Source: Mycobacterium aquaticum
Lineage (GTDB): Bacteria > Actinomycetota > Actinomycetes > Mycobacteriales > Mycobacteriaceae
NCBI RefSeq assembly: GCF_002086485.1
Contig: NZ_MVHF01000002.1
Coordinates: 248,001-312,000, forward strand
Direction: 5' to 3'
DNA length: 64,000 nt
Position numbers and translations under genes: made by a program. Position 1 is the first letter of the stretch; every line of letters starts with the position of its first letter. Positions 24,918 through 33,921 of this stretch are shown in pieces. The notes beneath the pieces are model-generated. The model worked only from the letters and a program-made list of their open reading frames with translations, was not told the origin of the DNA and searched no databases.

Positions 24918-26273
24918 ATGAGCACACGCGAACTGCACCTGGGTGTCAACGTCCTCTCCGACGGTATGCACCCCGCAGCATGGCAATACCCCGAGTCAGA
25001 CCCGAACTGGTTCAGCGATCCCGCGTTCTGGATCCAGGTAGCCAGGACGGCCGAGCGCGGCACCCTCGATGCGTTGTTCCTGGCAGACAGCCCTTCGCTG
25101 TTTCAGCCGCCGGGAGAGCCGTTGGTGGCTCCGCCGCTCGCCCTTGACCCGATCGTGCTGTTGTCGACGTTGGCGTCGGCCACGACCCATCTCGGGCTGA
25201 TCGGAACGGTCTCGACATCGTTCGAAGAGCCGTACAACATCGCGCGGCGGTTCGCGTCGCTGGACCACCTCAGCCGCGGGCGCGCTGCCTGGAACGTGGT
25301 GACCAGCAGCGATCCGTACGCGTGGGGCAACTTCGGGCACGGCGACGAGGTGGCAGAGCAGCCCACCCGGGCCCAAAGATACCGGCGCGCCGCCGAATTC
25401 ATCGACGTGGTGCGCGCGCTCTGGGACTCCTGGGACGACGACGCTGTGCTCGGTGACAAGATAAGAGGCGCCTTCAGCAGAGTCGGGTCGATCAACACGA
25501 TCGACCACCGCGGCGAGTTCTTCAACGTCACCGGTCCGCTGACACTCCCGCGATCCCCGCAGGGCCACCCTGTGCTGTTCCAGGCGGGCGGTTCCCCTGG
25601 CGGGCTCGACCTCGCAGGGAGATACGCCGACGGCGTCTTCGCCGCGCAGGCATCGTTGGCCGACGCTCTGCGCAATGCTGACGAACTACGTTCCCGCACA
25701 GTCGCTTACGGTCGGCCCAGGGACGCCATTCGGATCATGCCGGGATTGTCGTTCGTCCTGGGCAGCACCGAAGAAGAGGCCTGGCGGCGCAATACCGAGC
25801 TCAACGAACTGGCGGGGGAGCGCAGGCTGGCGTTTCTGGCCGCACAGCTCAGCGTCGACCCGGCCGAACTCGACTGGGACAGTCCATTGCCGAAATGGCT
25901 GCTCGACGGCGCCGAAACGATCGGTGGCTCCCAGGGAGCTCGGGACATCGTCGTCAATCTCGCGCGTCGGGAGCAGCTCACCGTTCGGCAGCTGCTGGAT
26001 CGCGTGATCACTTGGCACCGTTTGGTGATCGGTTCACCGGAGCAGATCGCCGACGCGATCGAGGAGTGGTTCCGCGCAGGGGCGGTCGATGGTTTCAACC
26101 TGATGCCCGATGTGTTCCCGTCCGGCCTGGAGCTGTTCGTGGACCACGTGATCCCGATCCTGCGGGCGCGCGGGCTGTTCCGACACGAATACCGGCACAG
26201 CACCCTGCGCGGTCATCTCGACCTGGAGCGAGTGCCGGATCGCCGCTCTCGGGTCACTGCGCAAGCCGGTTGA
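24918..26273 (+). CDS. LLM class flavin-dependent monooxygenase, NtaA/SnaA family
   Basis: A 451-residue enzyme with family blocks RGTLDALFLADSPSLFQPPG, FASLDHLSRGRAAWNVVTSS, RYRRAAEFIDVVRALWDSW, IDHRGEFFNVTGPLTLPRSPQGHPVLFQAGGS and DGFNLMPDVFPSGLELFVDHV. It has no Cys and four Met. It directly follows the MetQ-like gene (ATG right after its TAG), so it probably oxidises what that importer brings in. It needs reduced flavin from a reductase encoded elsewhere. Its end faces the RbsC-like gene with a 16-base gap. Confidence 0.9.
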   Translation: MSTRELHLGVNVLSDGMHPAAWQYPESDPNWFSDPAFWIQVARTAERGTLDALFLADSPSLFQPPGEPLVAPPLALDPIVLLSTLASATTHLGLIGTVSTSFEEPYNIARRFASLDHLSRGRAAWNVVTSSDPYAWGNFGHGDEVAEQPTRAQRYRRAAEFIDVVRALWDSWDDDAVLGDKIRGAFSRVGSINTIDHRGEFFNVTGPLTLPRSPQGHPVLFQAGGSPGGLDLAGRYADGVFAAQASLADALRNADELRSRTVAYGRPRDAIRIMPGLSFVLGSTEEEAWRRNTELNELAGERRLAFLAAQLSVDPAELDWDSPLPKWLLDGAETIGGSQGARDIVVNLARREQLTVRQLLDRVITWHRLVIGSPEQIADAIEEWFRAGAVDGFNLMPDVFPSGLELFVDHVIPILRARGLFRHEYRHSTLRGHLDLERVPDRRSRVTAQAG

Positions 26274-26289
26274 CCCGGCTCCGATCGCG

Positions 26290-27315
26290 CTACTTCACGA
26301 TGAGTTTGCGTTGTGAAGCCATGGTGAACACTGCGGCGACGATGATCACCAAGCCCTTGATGATGGTCTGGGTGTAATCCGCGGCGCCGATCTGATTGAG
26401 GCCGTTGGACAACACCGTGAGGATCAGCACCCCGAGTACGGTGCGGCCAACCCCGCCGACCCCGCCCGACAGCGCGGTTCCGCCGATGACAATCGCGGCC
26501 ACCGAGTCGAGCAAGATCGTCGACCCCAACGTCGGCCCGGCCGCTCCCAGTTGAGCGGTCAGCAGTAGACCAGCCAATCCCGCGGTGATACCGGAGACCA
26601 GCAACACGAGAACCTTCACCCTCCGGGTGCGTACGCCGGCCAACTCCACCACACGCTCGTTACCGCCGATCGCGTAGACGTACAACCCAAAACGGGTGCG
26701 GCGGGCGAAGAACCAGACGATACCGAGGGCCACCAATGCGATCAGGGCCGCGTTCTGGATGTTCGGGATCAACTGTCCGATCGCCAGATTCCGGATCGCC
26801 TGATCGGTGAAGTTGATGGTGCTGCCCTGCAGAACGGTCAGGCCGATCCCGGCGAACAGTGACAGCGTGCCCAGGGTGGCGATGAACGACGGAACCCGGC
26901 CGTAGGCGAAGACCACCCCGTTGAGCACACCGATCGCCGCTCCCACTGCAATCGCGATGAACAGCACCACAATCGGATTGCCGGTCCCGTTGTTGATCAA
27001 CCAGGCCACGACGGCGCCGGTGAGCAGGGCGATCGAGCCGACGGACAGGTCGACACTGCCTGCCACGATCACCAACGTGGCGCCCAGCGACGCGAGCAGC
27101 AGGATTCCGGCCTGACCGCTGATCAAGGTCAGGTTCGCGGCGGTGAGGAAGGCCTCCGCGCGTACCGAAAAGAACAGTACGAGCGCCAAGAGTGCGGCCA
27201 GCGGCAACACATCGCGTACCAGATTGATCCCGCTCGACAGGCGTCGTGGTGTAGTGCCCGCAGCGGCCGGCGTGGACTCGGAAACTGGTACAGGTGTGGA
27301 CAGTTCGGCGGTCAT
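26290..27315 (-). CDS. RbsC-type ABC transporter permease
   Basis: A 341-residue permease of the branched sugar/ribose type with eight to ten helices. LISGQAGILLLASLGATLVIVAGSVDLSVGS is the conserved core, followed by GRVPSFIATLGTLSLFAGI and LDSVAAIVIGGTALSGGVGGVGRTVLG. The ATG at 27315 (MTAELS) lies 4 bases after the ATPase stop; ATG 27327 would overlap it by 8 bases. Together with 27320-28891 and 28888-30237 it forms a complete importer. Carriers of this type usually take sugars or autoinducer-2, but neighbouring LLM genes suggest an organosulfur or sulfosugar-like solute. Confidence 0.9.
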   Translation of the reverse strand: MTAELSTPVPVSESTPAAAGTTPRRLSSGINLVRDVLPLAALLALVLFFSVRAEAFLTAANLTLISGQAGILLLASLGATLVIVAGSVDLSVGSIALLTGAVVAWLINNGTGNPIVVLFIAIAVGAAIGVLNGVVFAYGRVPSFIATLGTLSLFAGIGLTVLQGSTINFTDQAIRNLAIGQLIPNIQNAALIALVALGIVWFFARRTRFGLYVYAIGGNERVVELAGVRTRRVKVLVLLVSGITAGLAGLLLTAQLGAAGPTLGSTILLDSVAAIVIGGTALSGGVGGVGRTVLGVLILTVLSNGLNQIGAADYTQTIIKGLVIIVAAVFTMASQRKLIVK

Positions 27316-27319
27316 GTGG

Positions 27320-28891
27320 TCATCCAATGGTGGTAGGGAGGGCGGTGGTACCCGGCAGCATCAGCGCAACCAGGTCGTGTTCGTCAGGCTTGTTGTCCGC
27401 GGGTGCATGCACGGTGGTCACCAGGCGCCCGTCGGTGATGACCGCGACCCGATTGGACAGGCCGATCAGTTCCGGTAGGTCGTCGCTGACCAGGATGATC
27501 GACGTGCCGGTGGCGGCAACCCTGCGCAGCAGATCGTAAATACCCTCGCGCGCACCGGTATCCACACCTTGGGTCGGTTCGTCCAAGACCAGCACATCCG
27601 GCTCGCGCAACAACCATTTCGCGATGAGCACCTTTTGGGCATTCCCTCCGGACAGCGATGACACCGGCGCGTCGAGACTGTCGGCAACGATGCCCAGTTC
27701 GTCGACATAACGCTGGGCCAGCTTTCTGGCCCGTCCTACCGCCCACAGTCCTACTCGGCGAGTGGCCAACCGGTCGTGCAAGGAGGCCAACTGGATGTTG
27801 TCGACGATCGACGACGAGGTGATCAGACCTTTCACAGATCGGTCCGGTGGCACGTAGGCGATCCCGGCCTGCACGTGAGCCGCGATTCCGCCACGGACTT
27901 CCTTGCCGTTGAGGAGAACTCGCCCGGTGGTGGCGGGTACCACGCCGGCAATGATCTCGCCCAACACGCGCTTGCCGGAACCCTCGGTGCCGGCCAGGCC
28001 GACGATCTCGCCGGGCGCCACCTCAAGCGTCGCATCACGCAGCACTCCGGCCCCGGATACCGATTCGACGACCAGCCGCGCCTGCTGCTGCGGTTCGATC
28101 GACCGCTGGGTGTGTTCGCGGTAGTAGTTCTCGGCGCGGACCCTGCCGACCATCAGCCGGTGCAGCTCGTTCTCGTCGACGCCTGCGGTGGGTCGGTCGG
28201 CCACTGACTCGCCGTCTTTGAATACCGTGACCCGATCGGTGGATTCGATGATCTCCGGCAACCGGTGGGAGACGAAGACCACGGCCGCGACCCCACGCAA
28301 CCGCTCGAGCAGTCGCAGGAAGTTGTCCTCATGTTCGGAATCCAGCGCGGTGGTCGGCTCATCGAAGAGCACCACCGGCCGCTGCACGTCAAGCAGTTCG
28401 GCGAGCGCGGTGACCCTGGCGATGTCGAGACTCTGTTTCTGACCCGGGCTGAGCCGGCCGGTCGGTGCGGATACATCGACGCCGTCCACCTCTGCCCGTG
28501 ACAATGCCTCGGACGCCGCCTTTCGCAGCGCACGTCGGTCCAATCCGCCGCTGCGGGTGCGGAAGAGGTGCTCCCAGCCGAAGAACACGTTCTCGTAGAC
28601 GGCGAGCGAATCGATAAGGTTCGGGTCCTGAAATACTCGGAAGATCCCGAGCCGATTGGCTTCCTGGTAGGTCTTGGGGGCAATCTCCTTGCCGTCGAGC
28701 CACAGCGACCCCGCGTCATGGGCCAACACTCCGGACACAATGTTGAGGATGGTGCTCTTCCCGGCGCCGTTCTCGCCGATCAGGCCCACCACCTCGCCGT
28801 CCCCGACGGTGAGGTCGACACCTTTGAGGGCTCGGTGGGCACCGAACGTCTTGACGATTCCGTGCGCCTCGAGTCGTATTTGCGTTGTCAT
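27320..28891 (-). CDS. RbsA/MglA-type ABC transporter ATP-binding protein (double cassette)
   Basis: A 523-residue protein with two ATPase domains. The first has Walker A GENGAGKST, signature LSPGQKQ and Walker B PVVLFDEPTTALD. The second has a degenerate loop GTEGSGKR and the motifs LSGGNAQKV and LVLDEPTQGVD. One intact and one degenerate site is the rule for this family. It overlaps the upstream binding-protein gene by ATGA. Confidence 0.92.
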   Translation of the reverse strand: MTTQIRLEAHGIVKTFGAHRALKGVDLTVGDGEVVGLIGENGAGKSTILNIVSGVLAHDAGSLWLDGKEIAPKTYQEANRLGIFRVFQDPNLIDSLAVYENVFFGWEHLFRTRSGGLDRRALRKAASEALSRAEVDGVDVSAPTGRLSPGQKQSLDIARVTALAELLDVQRPVVLFDEPTTALDSEHEDNFLRLLERLRGVAAVVFVSHRLPEIIESTDRVTVFKDGESVADRPTAGVDENELHRLMVGRVRAENYYREHTQRSIEPQQQARLVVESVSGAGVLRDATLEVAPGEIVGLAGTEGSGKRVLGEIIAGVVPATTGRVLLNGKEVRGGIAAHVQAGIAYVPPDRSVKGLITSSSIVDNIQLASLHDRLATRRVGLWAVGRARKLAQRYVDELGIVADSLDAPVSSLSGGNAQKVLIAKWLLREPDVLVLDEPTQGVDTGAREGIYDLLRRVAATGTSIILVSDDLPELIGLSNRVAVITDGRLVTTVHAPADNKPDEHDLVALMLPGTTALPTTIG

Positions 28892-30237
28892 GGCGTATCT
28901 TTCAGACGGTAGGGCGACGGTGCCAGTACTGGCGTGCGGTAGTGCGCCTTGTAGAGCGCCCGGATCCGGTCGAAATCACCGTTGCGTCTGGCTTGCAGGT
29001 AGGGCTCCGGATACTGGAAGTCTTTGGGCTTGGGCACGCCTGGCCAGATGGACTCGAGGTCCTCAACCGGATAGGCGTCGAACTGCAGGTCGAAGTCTGC
29101 GGGGTGTTCGGTGCGTGACAACAGCTTCACGTCGAACGACTGGGCGATGGGCCCGTCGACGTAGCGGGACTTGAAGGCGTGTACGTTCTCGGCGGTGATG
29201 ATCTCGGCGTGCCAGCCGTAGAAGCGTTCGGCGGGTTCGGGTTTCCAGCCACGCAACCGGTCATGAAACTGGGCGAGGGTGAAGAACGACGGATAGGCGG
29301 GCACGTTGCCCGTCGTGGCCAGTTGCTTGCCTGTGACGATTCGGTCGATGCCCGCGGTGGAGCCGTTGGCGCCCACAACGAAGATATCCTTGCCCGGCAC
29401 CTTGCCTGCCGCTTCGATGCCGGCGACGACGCCCGTGGCCGCGTCGTCGTTGACGGCCACGATGCCGACGGTGTCGGGGTAGCGGGCCAACAGCGTTGCG
29501 GCCGCGCGCTGCGAGAGGTCGGCGTCGTATTTGGCATGCAGTTCGCCGGCGAAGCGAATCTTCGGGTATTTCTTGAGAGTGTCGTAGACCGCGAGACGAC
29601 GCTGGACTTCGCAGCCGTCGATCGACGGGTAGTAGCCACCGACGCGCACGATGGTGCCCTGTTCGCCGATCTTGCGGGCAAGCACGTCAACGGCCTTGCC
29701 GACCGCGATGTACTCGTCGGGCATCAGGAACGTGTTGTATTTGTCCCCGTCGGCGTCGCTGTGCCATGGCGTGTACCAGGCCGGCGAGTTCCACGCCGCT
29801 TGGAACAGCACACCCCCGTCATTGGCGTCATGGGCCAGGGTGGGCAAGGCGCCAGGGTCGTTGAGCCCGACGAAGATGGCCGTGGTCTTCTGGGTCAGCA
29901 GCTGGTTGAACTGATTGGACTGCACGGCCGCGTCCATTTTGCCGTCGAGAACTACGCTCTTGTAGCCGAGCTGACTGGCCGCATCTTGAAAGGCCTTGGC
30001 CCACTGCACCTGATAGTCACCGGTGGCCGACCAGTTCAGCAGGGCGAACTGGCCGTCGGTGTAGGCGACCGCGTCTCCTCGTGCCGCATCACGACGGCCG
30101 ACCGCGGTCAGCGCCCCTGCCGCGGTCAGTGCGGCCGCGCTGCCCGCCAGCAGTTTGACGAACTGTCGCCGGCCCAATCCGTAGGTGTCCAGGCGGTCCA
30201 GAACCGAGTCGATGGCGCGTCGCTCATCGGAAGTCAT
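28888..30237 (-). CDS. Tat-exported sugar-type ABC substrate-binding protein
   Basis: A 449-residue binding protein from ATG 30237. It has a twin-arginine signal (GLGRRQFVKLLAGSAAALTAAGALTA) after a roughly 30-residue polar leader. The mature part follows the periplasmic-binding-protein type 1 pattern (AFQDAASQLGYKSVVLDGKM, KTTAIFVGLNDPGALPTLAH, VAVNDDAATGVVAGIEAAG). Tat export is unusual for this family and suggests folding before export. It is first in the RbsABC-like operon and divergent from an LLM monooxygenase at 30377. Its ligand is unknown. Confidence 0.85.
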   Translation of the reverse strand: MTSDERRAIDSVLDRLDTYGLGRRQFVKLLAGSAAALTAAGALTAVGRRDAARGDAVAYTDGQFALLNWSATGDYQVQWAKAFQDAASQLGYKSVVLDGKMDAAVQSNQFNQLLTQKTTAIFVGLNDPGALPTLAHDANDGGVLFQAAWNSPAWYTPWHSDADGDKYNTFLMPDEYIAVGKAVDVLARKIGEQGTIVRVGGYYPSIDGCEVQRRLAVYDTLKKYPKIRFAGELHAKYDADLSQRAAATLLARYPDTVGIVAVNDDAATGVVAGIEAAGKVPGKDIFVVGANGSTAGIDRIVTGKQLATTGNVPAYPSFFTLAQFHDRLRGWKPEPAERFYGWHAEIITAENVHAFKSRYVDGPIAQSFDVKLLSRTEHPADFDLQFDAYPVEDLESIWPGVPKPKDFQYPEPYLQARRNGDFDRIRALYKAHYRTPVLAPSPYRLKDTP

Positions 30238-30376
30238 CGGGCAGAAGGTAGCCGGCGCCACGGCTCCGGCCGATGGTCTTGCTCATCGTGAGCGCCATGG
30301 GGAGGGCCGCTGGAAATGCGACGCATCGTGATCGAAATGGTTGCACCATGCCGCATTTCATCGCCAGATTCGGTGA

Positions 30377-31768
30377 ATGTCGACCTCGCCCACACCACCT
30401 CTGCATTTCTCCGCCTTCGTCATGAATACCACTTCGCATATCCTGCAGGGGTTATGGCGACAGCCCGGTGCGGGCCAGACCGACTTCAATTCGTTGGAGC
30501 ATTGGGTGCATCTGGCCAAGGTCCTCGAACGGGGCCGGTTCGACTTCATATTCTTCGCCGATGTCGTGGGGCTCTACGGTGACTACGGCGGCTCCTATGA
30601 GAAGTACGTGCAGGGCGGACTGCAGATCCCGAGTAACGATCCGAGCGTCATCGCGTCGGCCATCGCCTACAACACCACCGACCTCGGAATCGCCCTCACC
30701 AGCTCGGTGATCCAGGAACACCCGTTCAACTTCGCCCGCAAAATTTCGACCCTCGATCACGCGTCCCACGGACGCATCGCCTGGAACATCGTCACCAGCG
30801 CCTTGGCCAACGCCGCCCGCAACTTCGGCTATGACGGACTGGAGGAGCACGATGAGCGCTACCGGTGGGCCGACGAATACGTCGACGTCACCTACAAGCT
30901 GTGGGAGGGATCCTGGGACGACGGCGCGCTGTTGCAGGACCGCGTCCGCGGACTGCATGGCGACTTCAGCAAGATCCACAAGATCCATCACGCCGGCAAG
31001 CGATACCGGGTAGAGGGTCCACACCTGGTGGCACCCTCGCCGCAACGAACACCGGTCCTGTTCCAAGCCGGATCATCCTTGGCCGGGCGTGATTTCGCTG
31101 CCCGCAACGCCGAAGCGCAGTTCATCATCAGTCCCGGGCCGGACGCGGCGCGTGACCTGATCGACGACACGCGGCGCCGGGTGGTTGCCGCGGGGCGCAA
31201 GCCCGGTGACCTGAAGTTCTTTCAGGGTCTGCATTTCGTGATAGGCAGCACCGAGGAGGAGGCGCGCCGAAAAGAACTCGACCTCGACGAAGCAATCGAC
31301 CTCGACGGCATGGTCGCCCATCTGTCCGGAGCCGTCGGCGTCGACTTCGGCGGCCACGACCTGGACACCCCTCTCGGCGACATCGCCGATACCGACGGCA
31401 CCCGCAGCATCGTGCAATGGGTACAGGAATCGGTGTCCGGCCGGCCGGCCACCGTGCGAGACCTCGGACTGTTGCAGGGACGCAATTCTCGGGTCGTCGG
31501 AACCCCGGAGAGCATTGCTGATCAGCTGCAGCGGTGGCGTGATGCCGGGGTGGACGGGATCAACGTGGTCAATGCCACCATTCCCGGCAGCTACGAGGAG
31601 TTCGTCGATCACGTCATCCCGGTGCTGCAACGCCGGGGCCTTGCGCAGCGCGAATACGCACCGGGAACCGTGCGCGCCAAACTGTTCGGCACCGACCTCA
31701 TCAATGATCGTCATCCGGCGGCGCGTTACCGCGGAGCATTCCGTCCGGTGGTAGCGGCCCAGCAGTAG
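30377..31768 (+). CDS. LLM class flavin-dependent monooxygenase, NtaA/SnaA/DszA family
   Basis: A 463-residue enzyme with ILQGLWRQPGAGQTDFNSLE, RFDFIFFADVVGLYGDYGGS, STLDHASHGRIAWNIVTSAL and TPVLFQAGSSLAGRDFAARNAE. It is the closest in style to DszA/NtaA and to the enzyme at 20506. No Cys and only three Met are present. It is divergent from the RbsABC-like importer across about 140 bases, so the two are likely co-regulated and act on the same compound. A TGGT-TGC-ACCA palindrome (30338-30348) lies between them. Confidence 0.9.
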   Translation: MSTSPTPPLHFSAFVMNTTSHILQGLWRQPGAGQTDFNSLEHWVHLAKVLERGRFDFIFFADVVGLYGDYGGSYEKYVQGGLQIPSNDPSVIASAIAYNTTDLGIALTSSVIQEHPFNFARKISTLDHASHGRIAWNIVTSALANAARNFGYDGLEEHDERYRWADEYVDVTYKLWEGSWDDGALLQDRVRGLHGDFSKIHKIHHAGKRYRVEGPHLVAPSPQRTPVLFQAGSSLAGRDFAARNAEAQFIISPGPDAARDLIDDTRRRVVAAGRKPGDLKFFQGLHFVIGSTEEEARRKELDLDEAIDLDGMVAHLSGAVGVDFGGHDLDTPLGDIADTDGTRSIVQWVQESVSGRPATVRDLGLLQGRNSRVVGTPESIADQLQRWRDAGVDGINVVNATIPGSYEEFVDHVIPVLQRRGLAQREYAPGTVRAKLFGTDLINDRHPAARYRGAFRPVVAAQQ

Positions 31769-32073
31769 CCGCAGTCACGAGTCATTCGGAGTGCCGACGA
31801 CCGGTCGCGAGCGGTCGCCGATATTTCGGAGTCTTCGGGTGGCAGGCGAGAGGCTTTGTCGCCCGGACGGAGTGATGGGGCGGATCGAACTCCGTCGACG
31901 AGAATATCTACAGGCATATTGACGCCGCGTTGAATGATTTGTGAGGCGAGGATGGAGGTTGTTGCGGCGTAAGGTTTTTGCCTTGTCAAAATTCGTCGGT
32001 GGGTGGCCTGATTGATGAGCGGGCGGCGGCGTTCTGGCTGCTGCGATGTACAGGTTTTTCACAACATTAAATT

Positions 32074-32094
32074 CTGTTTCTTGGCGCGAAACAG
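32074..32094. promoter_or_regulatory. CTGTTTC-N7-GAAACAG inverted repeat before APC permease
   Basis: A perfect 7-base inverted repeat with a 7-base spacer, 78 bases before the permease ATG. The paralog promoter keeps it at 38336-38356 with one mismatch (CTGTTTC-N7-GAAACAT), while flanking bases have changed. It is a good operator candidate for a regulator shared by both permeases. Confidence 0.5.
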
Positions 32095-32172
32095 GCGTAC
32101 TGTGCTCCGCATCACACCGCTGAGGTGCGTTCGTCCGCTGCACGTTGCAGCGCCCGCGAAGGGACTCCCGGT

Positions 32173-33651
32173 ATGACGTCGTCGAACCCCGTTGGCCCCG
32201 AGCCCAAACTGCACAAAGGCACCAACTGGTGGGGTGCCTTCGTCATCGGTTTGGCCGGCCCCATCCTCGTCACCGGCATCGACCCGCCGGCCGTGCAAGC
32301 CCTCGGCGCCGCGGCGGTGCCGATGCTGGCCATCGCCACCGGCATCGGGGTGCTGTTGTGTCTGTTCGCCGCCGAACTCGCCGCCGTCATGCCGCACCGC
32401 ACCGGCGGGCTGCCCTCCTACACCACCGAATCCTTCGAACTGGTCCACCCCGCCACCGCCACCCACCTCGGCGGCCTCTCCGCGTGGGCCTATTGGCTGG
32501 GCTGGTTTCCCGTCGCCCCCATCAACATGATCTTGGCCTCGGCCTACATAACGCAGCTGTTTTCCATCCCCACCGGCCCGTCGTTTCTGCCGTTCGGCGG
32601 ACTGGGTAGCCCCATCACGCTGTCGGTGCTGATCATCTCGATCGTCGCCATCGCGATCATGTATGTCCCTGCCTACTTCGGCATCAAACTGGGCGCCGAA
32701 TTCGCCACGGTCCTCGGCATCGTTTCCATGGCTCCGCTGACCCTGCTCATCCTGCTGCCGCTGTTCCGTCCGAGCTCCATGACGCTGAGTAATCTCGCGG
32801 GTTTCCATTTCGCCTCCGGCGTCACCGGTAGCCCGACCCTGATCTTGGCGTGGATGTTCGTCATGACCTGGTCGGTGCTGGCCATGGAGGCCGCCGCCTG
32901 CTACCTCGGTGAATGCCGTAACCCCGCCCGTGACGCCAAGATCGCCATGACCATCGAAGGGATCTACGGCTTTTTCATCTTCGTCATGATGGCAGTCGTA
33001 CTCGTCCTGGTCCTCGGTGTCGCCAAGGACGCCGACCCGCTCACCATCTTCTCCGCGTTGATCACCAAAGTCACCGGCACCACCGGCGGCTGGGTGGAAT
33101 GGGCCCTTGGCCTACCCCTTATCGTGGCCCTGCTGCTCTCGGTGCTCAACGCGATCATGGGCTGCGCCCGCTCGCTGTATCAAGCCTCCGAGGACGGCAT
33201 GCTCCCGCGCTGGTTCGGCCGCCTCAACACTCACGGCGTGCCCGCCCGCGCCATGGCGTTCAACGTCGTGTGCTCGGTGATCGTCCTACTCTTCGGCAGC
33301 CCGCTGCGGATCTACATCTTCTCCAACATGGGCTACCTCTTCTCTTGCGGCCTGGTCTTTTTCGCCTACTTCGCCCACCGCCACACCCGCCCCGACATCC
33401 ACCGCCCCGTCCGACTCCCGGGCTTCATGCGCTGGGTCGCCCTGGCCATCGGAGTCTTCTGCACCGTGCTGTGGCTCTTCGGCGGCTGGAACAGCCCATC
33501 GATCGTCATCGGCACTCCCAGCCACACCCTGTTCTTCGTCGGCGTTCTCGTCCTGGGCGCCTACGTCCCCCTGCACATGTGGCGTCGTATCACCGACCGC
33601 CGCATCCAAGCCACGCCCGCCCCCGTCGAACCCGAACCTGAACCCGCATAA
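32173..33651 (+). CDS. APC superfamily amino acid/amine permease (copy 1)
   Basis: A 492-residue membrane protein with about twelve helices. The N-terminus reads LHKGTNWWGAFVIGLAGPIL, the helix-1 glycine motif of APC carriers. Later blocks are MPHRTGGLPSYTTESFELVH, MEAAACYLGECRNPARDAKIA and ARSLYQASEDGMLPRWFGRL, typical of amino acid/polyamine permeases. The C-terminus ends in repeated Pro-Glu. ATG 32173 is used; the paralog at 36774-38261 starts at the matching place. The solute is unknown; eukaryotic-type GABA/amine permeases have similar blocks. Confidence 0.88.
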   Translation: MTSSNPVGPEPKLHKGTNWWGAFVIGLAGPILVTGIDPPAVQALGAAAVPMLAIATGIGVLLCLFAAELAAVMPHRTGGLPSYTTESFELVHPATATHLGGLSAWAYWLGWFPVAPINMILASAYITQLFSIPTGPSFLPFGGLGSPITLSVLIISIVAIAIMYVPAYFGIKLGAEFATVLGIVSMAPLTLLILLPLFRPSSMTLSNLAGFHFASGVTGSPTLILAWMFVMTWSVLAMEAAACYLGECRNPARDAKIAMTIEGIYGFFIFVMMAVVLVLVLGVAKDADPLTIFSALITKVTGTTGGWVEWALGLPLIVALLLSVLNAIMGCARSLYQASEDGMLPRWFGRLNTHGVPARAMAFNVVCSVIVLLFGSPLRIYIFSNMGYLFSCGLVFFAYFAHRHTRPDIHRPVRLPGFMRWVALAIGVFCTVLWLFGGWNSPSIVIGTPSHTLFFVGVLVLGAYVPLHMWRRITDRRIQATPAPVEPEPEPA

Positions 33652-33719
33652 GCCTGGCATTGGCCCGCCGCGTCCGACACCGCAGCGGAATCAGGTCTAA
33701 CAGAAAACGAAACCCCCTC

Positions 33720-33740
33720 GGTCGGTAGCCACGACCGACC
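33720..33740 (+). terminator. Hairpin terminator after APC copy 1
   Basis: GGTCGGT (33720-33726) pairs with ACCGACC (33734-33740) around a 7-base loop, 68 bases after the permease stop. There is no U-run, as is common for mycobacterial terminators. Confidence 0.4.
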
Positions 33741-33793
33741 ACCATGATCGGGCCTCTGGCGACCATGACACGCCAGGTGGGGGGCCCAGGAAA

Positions 33794-33861
33794 GACAGCG
33801 GAACTCCCAGTACCGGATGGACTGTCCTGCACGACGCCATCTCATCTGGGGTTCCGCTGTC
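33794..33861 (+). promoter_or_regulatory. Long stem-loop in leader of the third APC carrier
   Basis: GACAGCGGAAC (33794-33804) pairs perfectly with GTTCCGCTGTC (33851-33861). Inside, CCCAG pairs with CTGGG after one bulged T, and GATGG pairs with CCATC, giving about 21 base pairs around a 16-base loop. It ends 60 bases before ATG 33922. This could be a structured RNA leader, an attenuator or a small repeat element. It does not match a riboswitch that I recognise. Confidence 0.5.
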
Positions 33862-33921
33862 GCCCTGACCGAACCATGCCCATGTGCCCTACTAGCCAAC
33901 CGCCGTTCGTGGAGGAACACG

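Larger units (their letters stand above)
31965..33651 (+). repeat. Large inverted repeat, left arm (APC permease and its promoter)
   Basis: This segment matches 36774-38464 in inverted orientation. The match covers the whole permease gene at roughly 90 percent protein identity by eye, and about 200 bases upstream. The strip GTACAGGTTTTTCACAACAT onward is identical for about 35 bases. Gradual divergence rather than identity implies an old duplication. The preceding 31769-31964 holds no gene. Confidence 0.85.

Noticed and set aside
33794..33861. c-di-AMP (ydaO) or another known riboswitch
   Set aside because: The conserved core bases and pseudoknot elements that I know are not visible; only a long simple stem-loop is supported.
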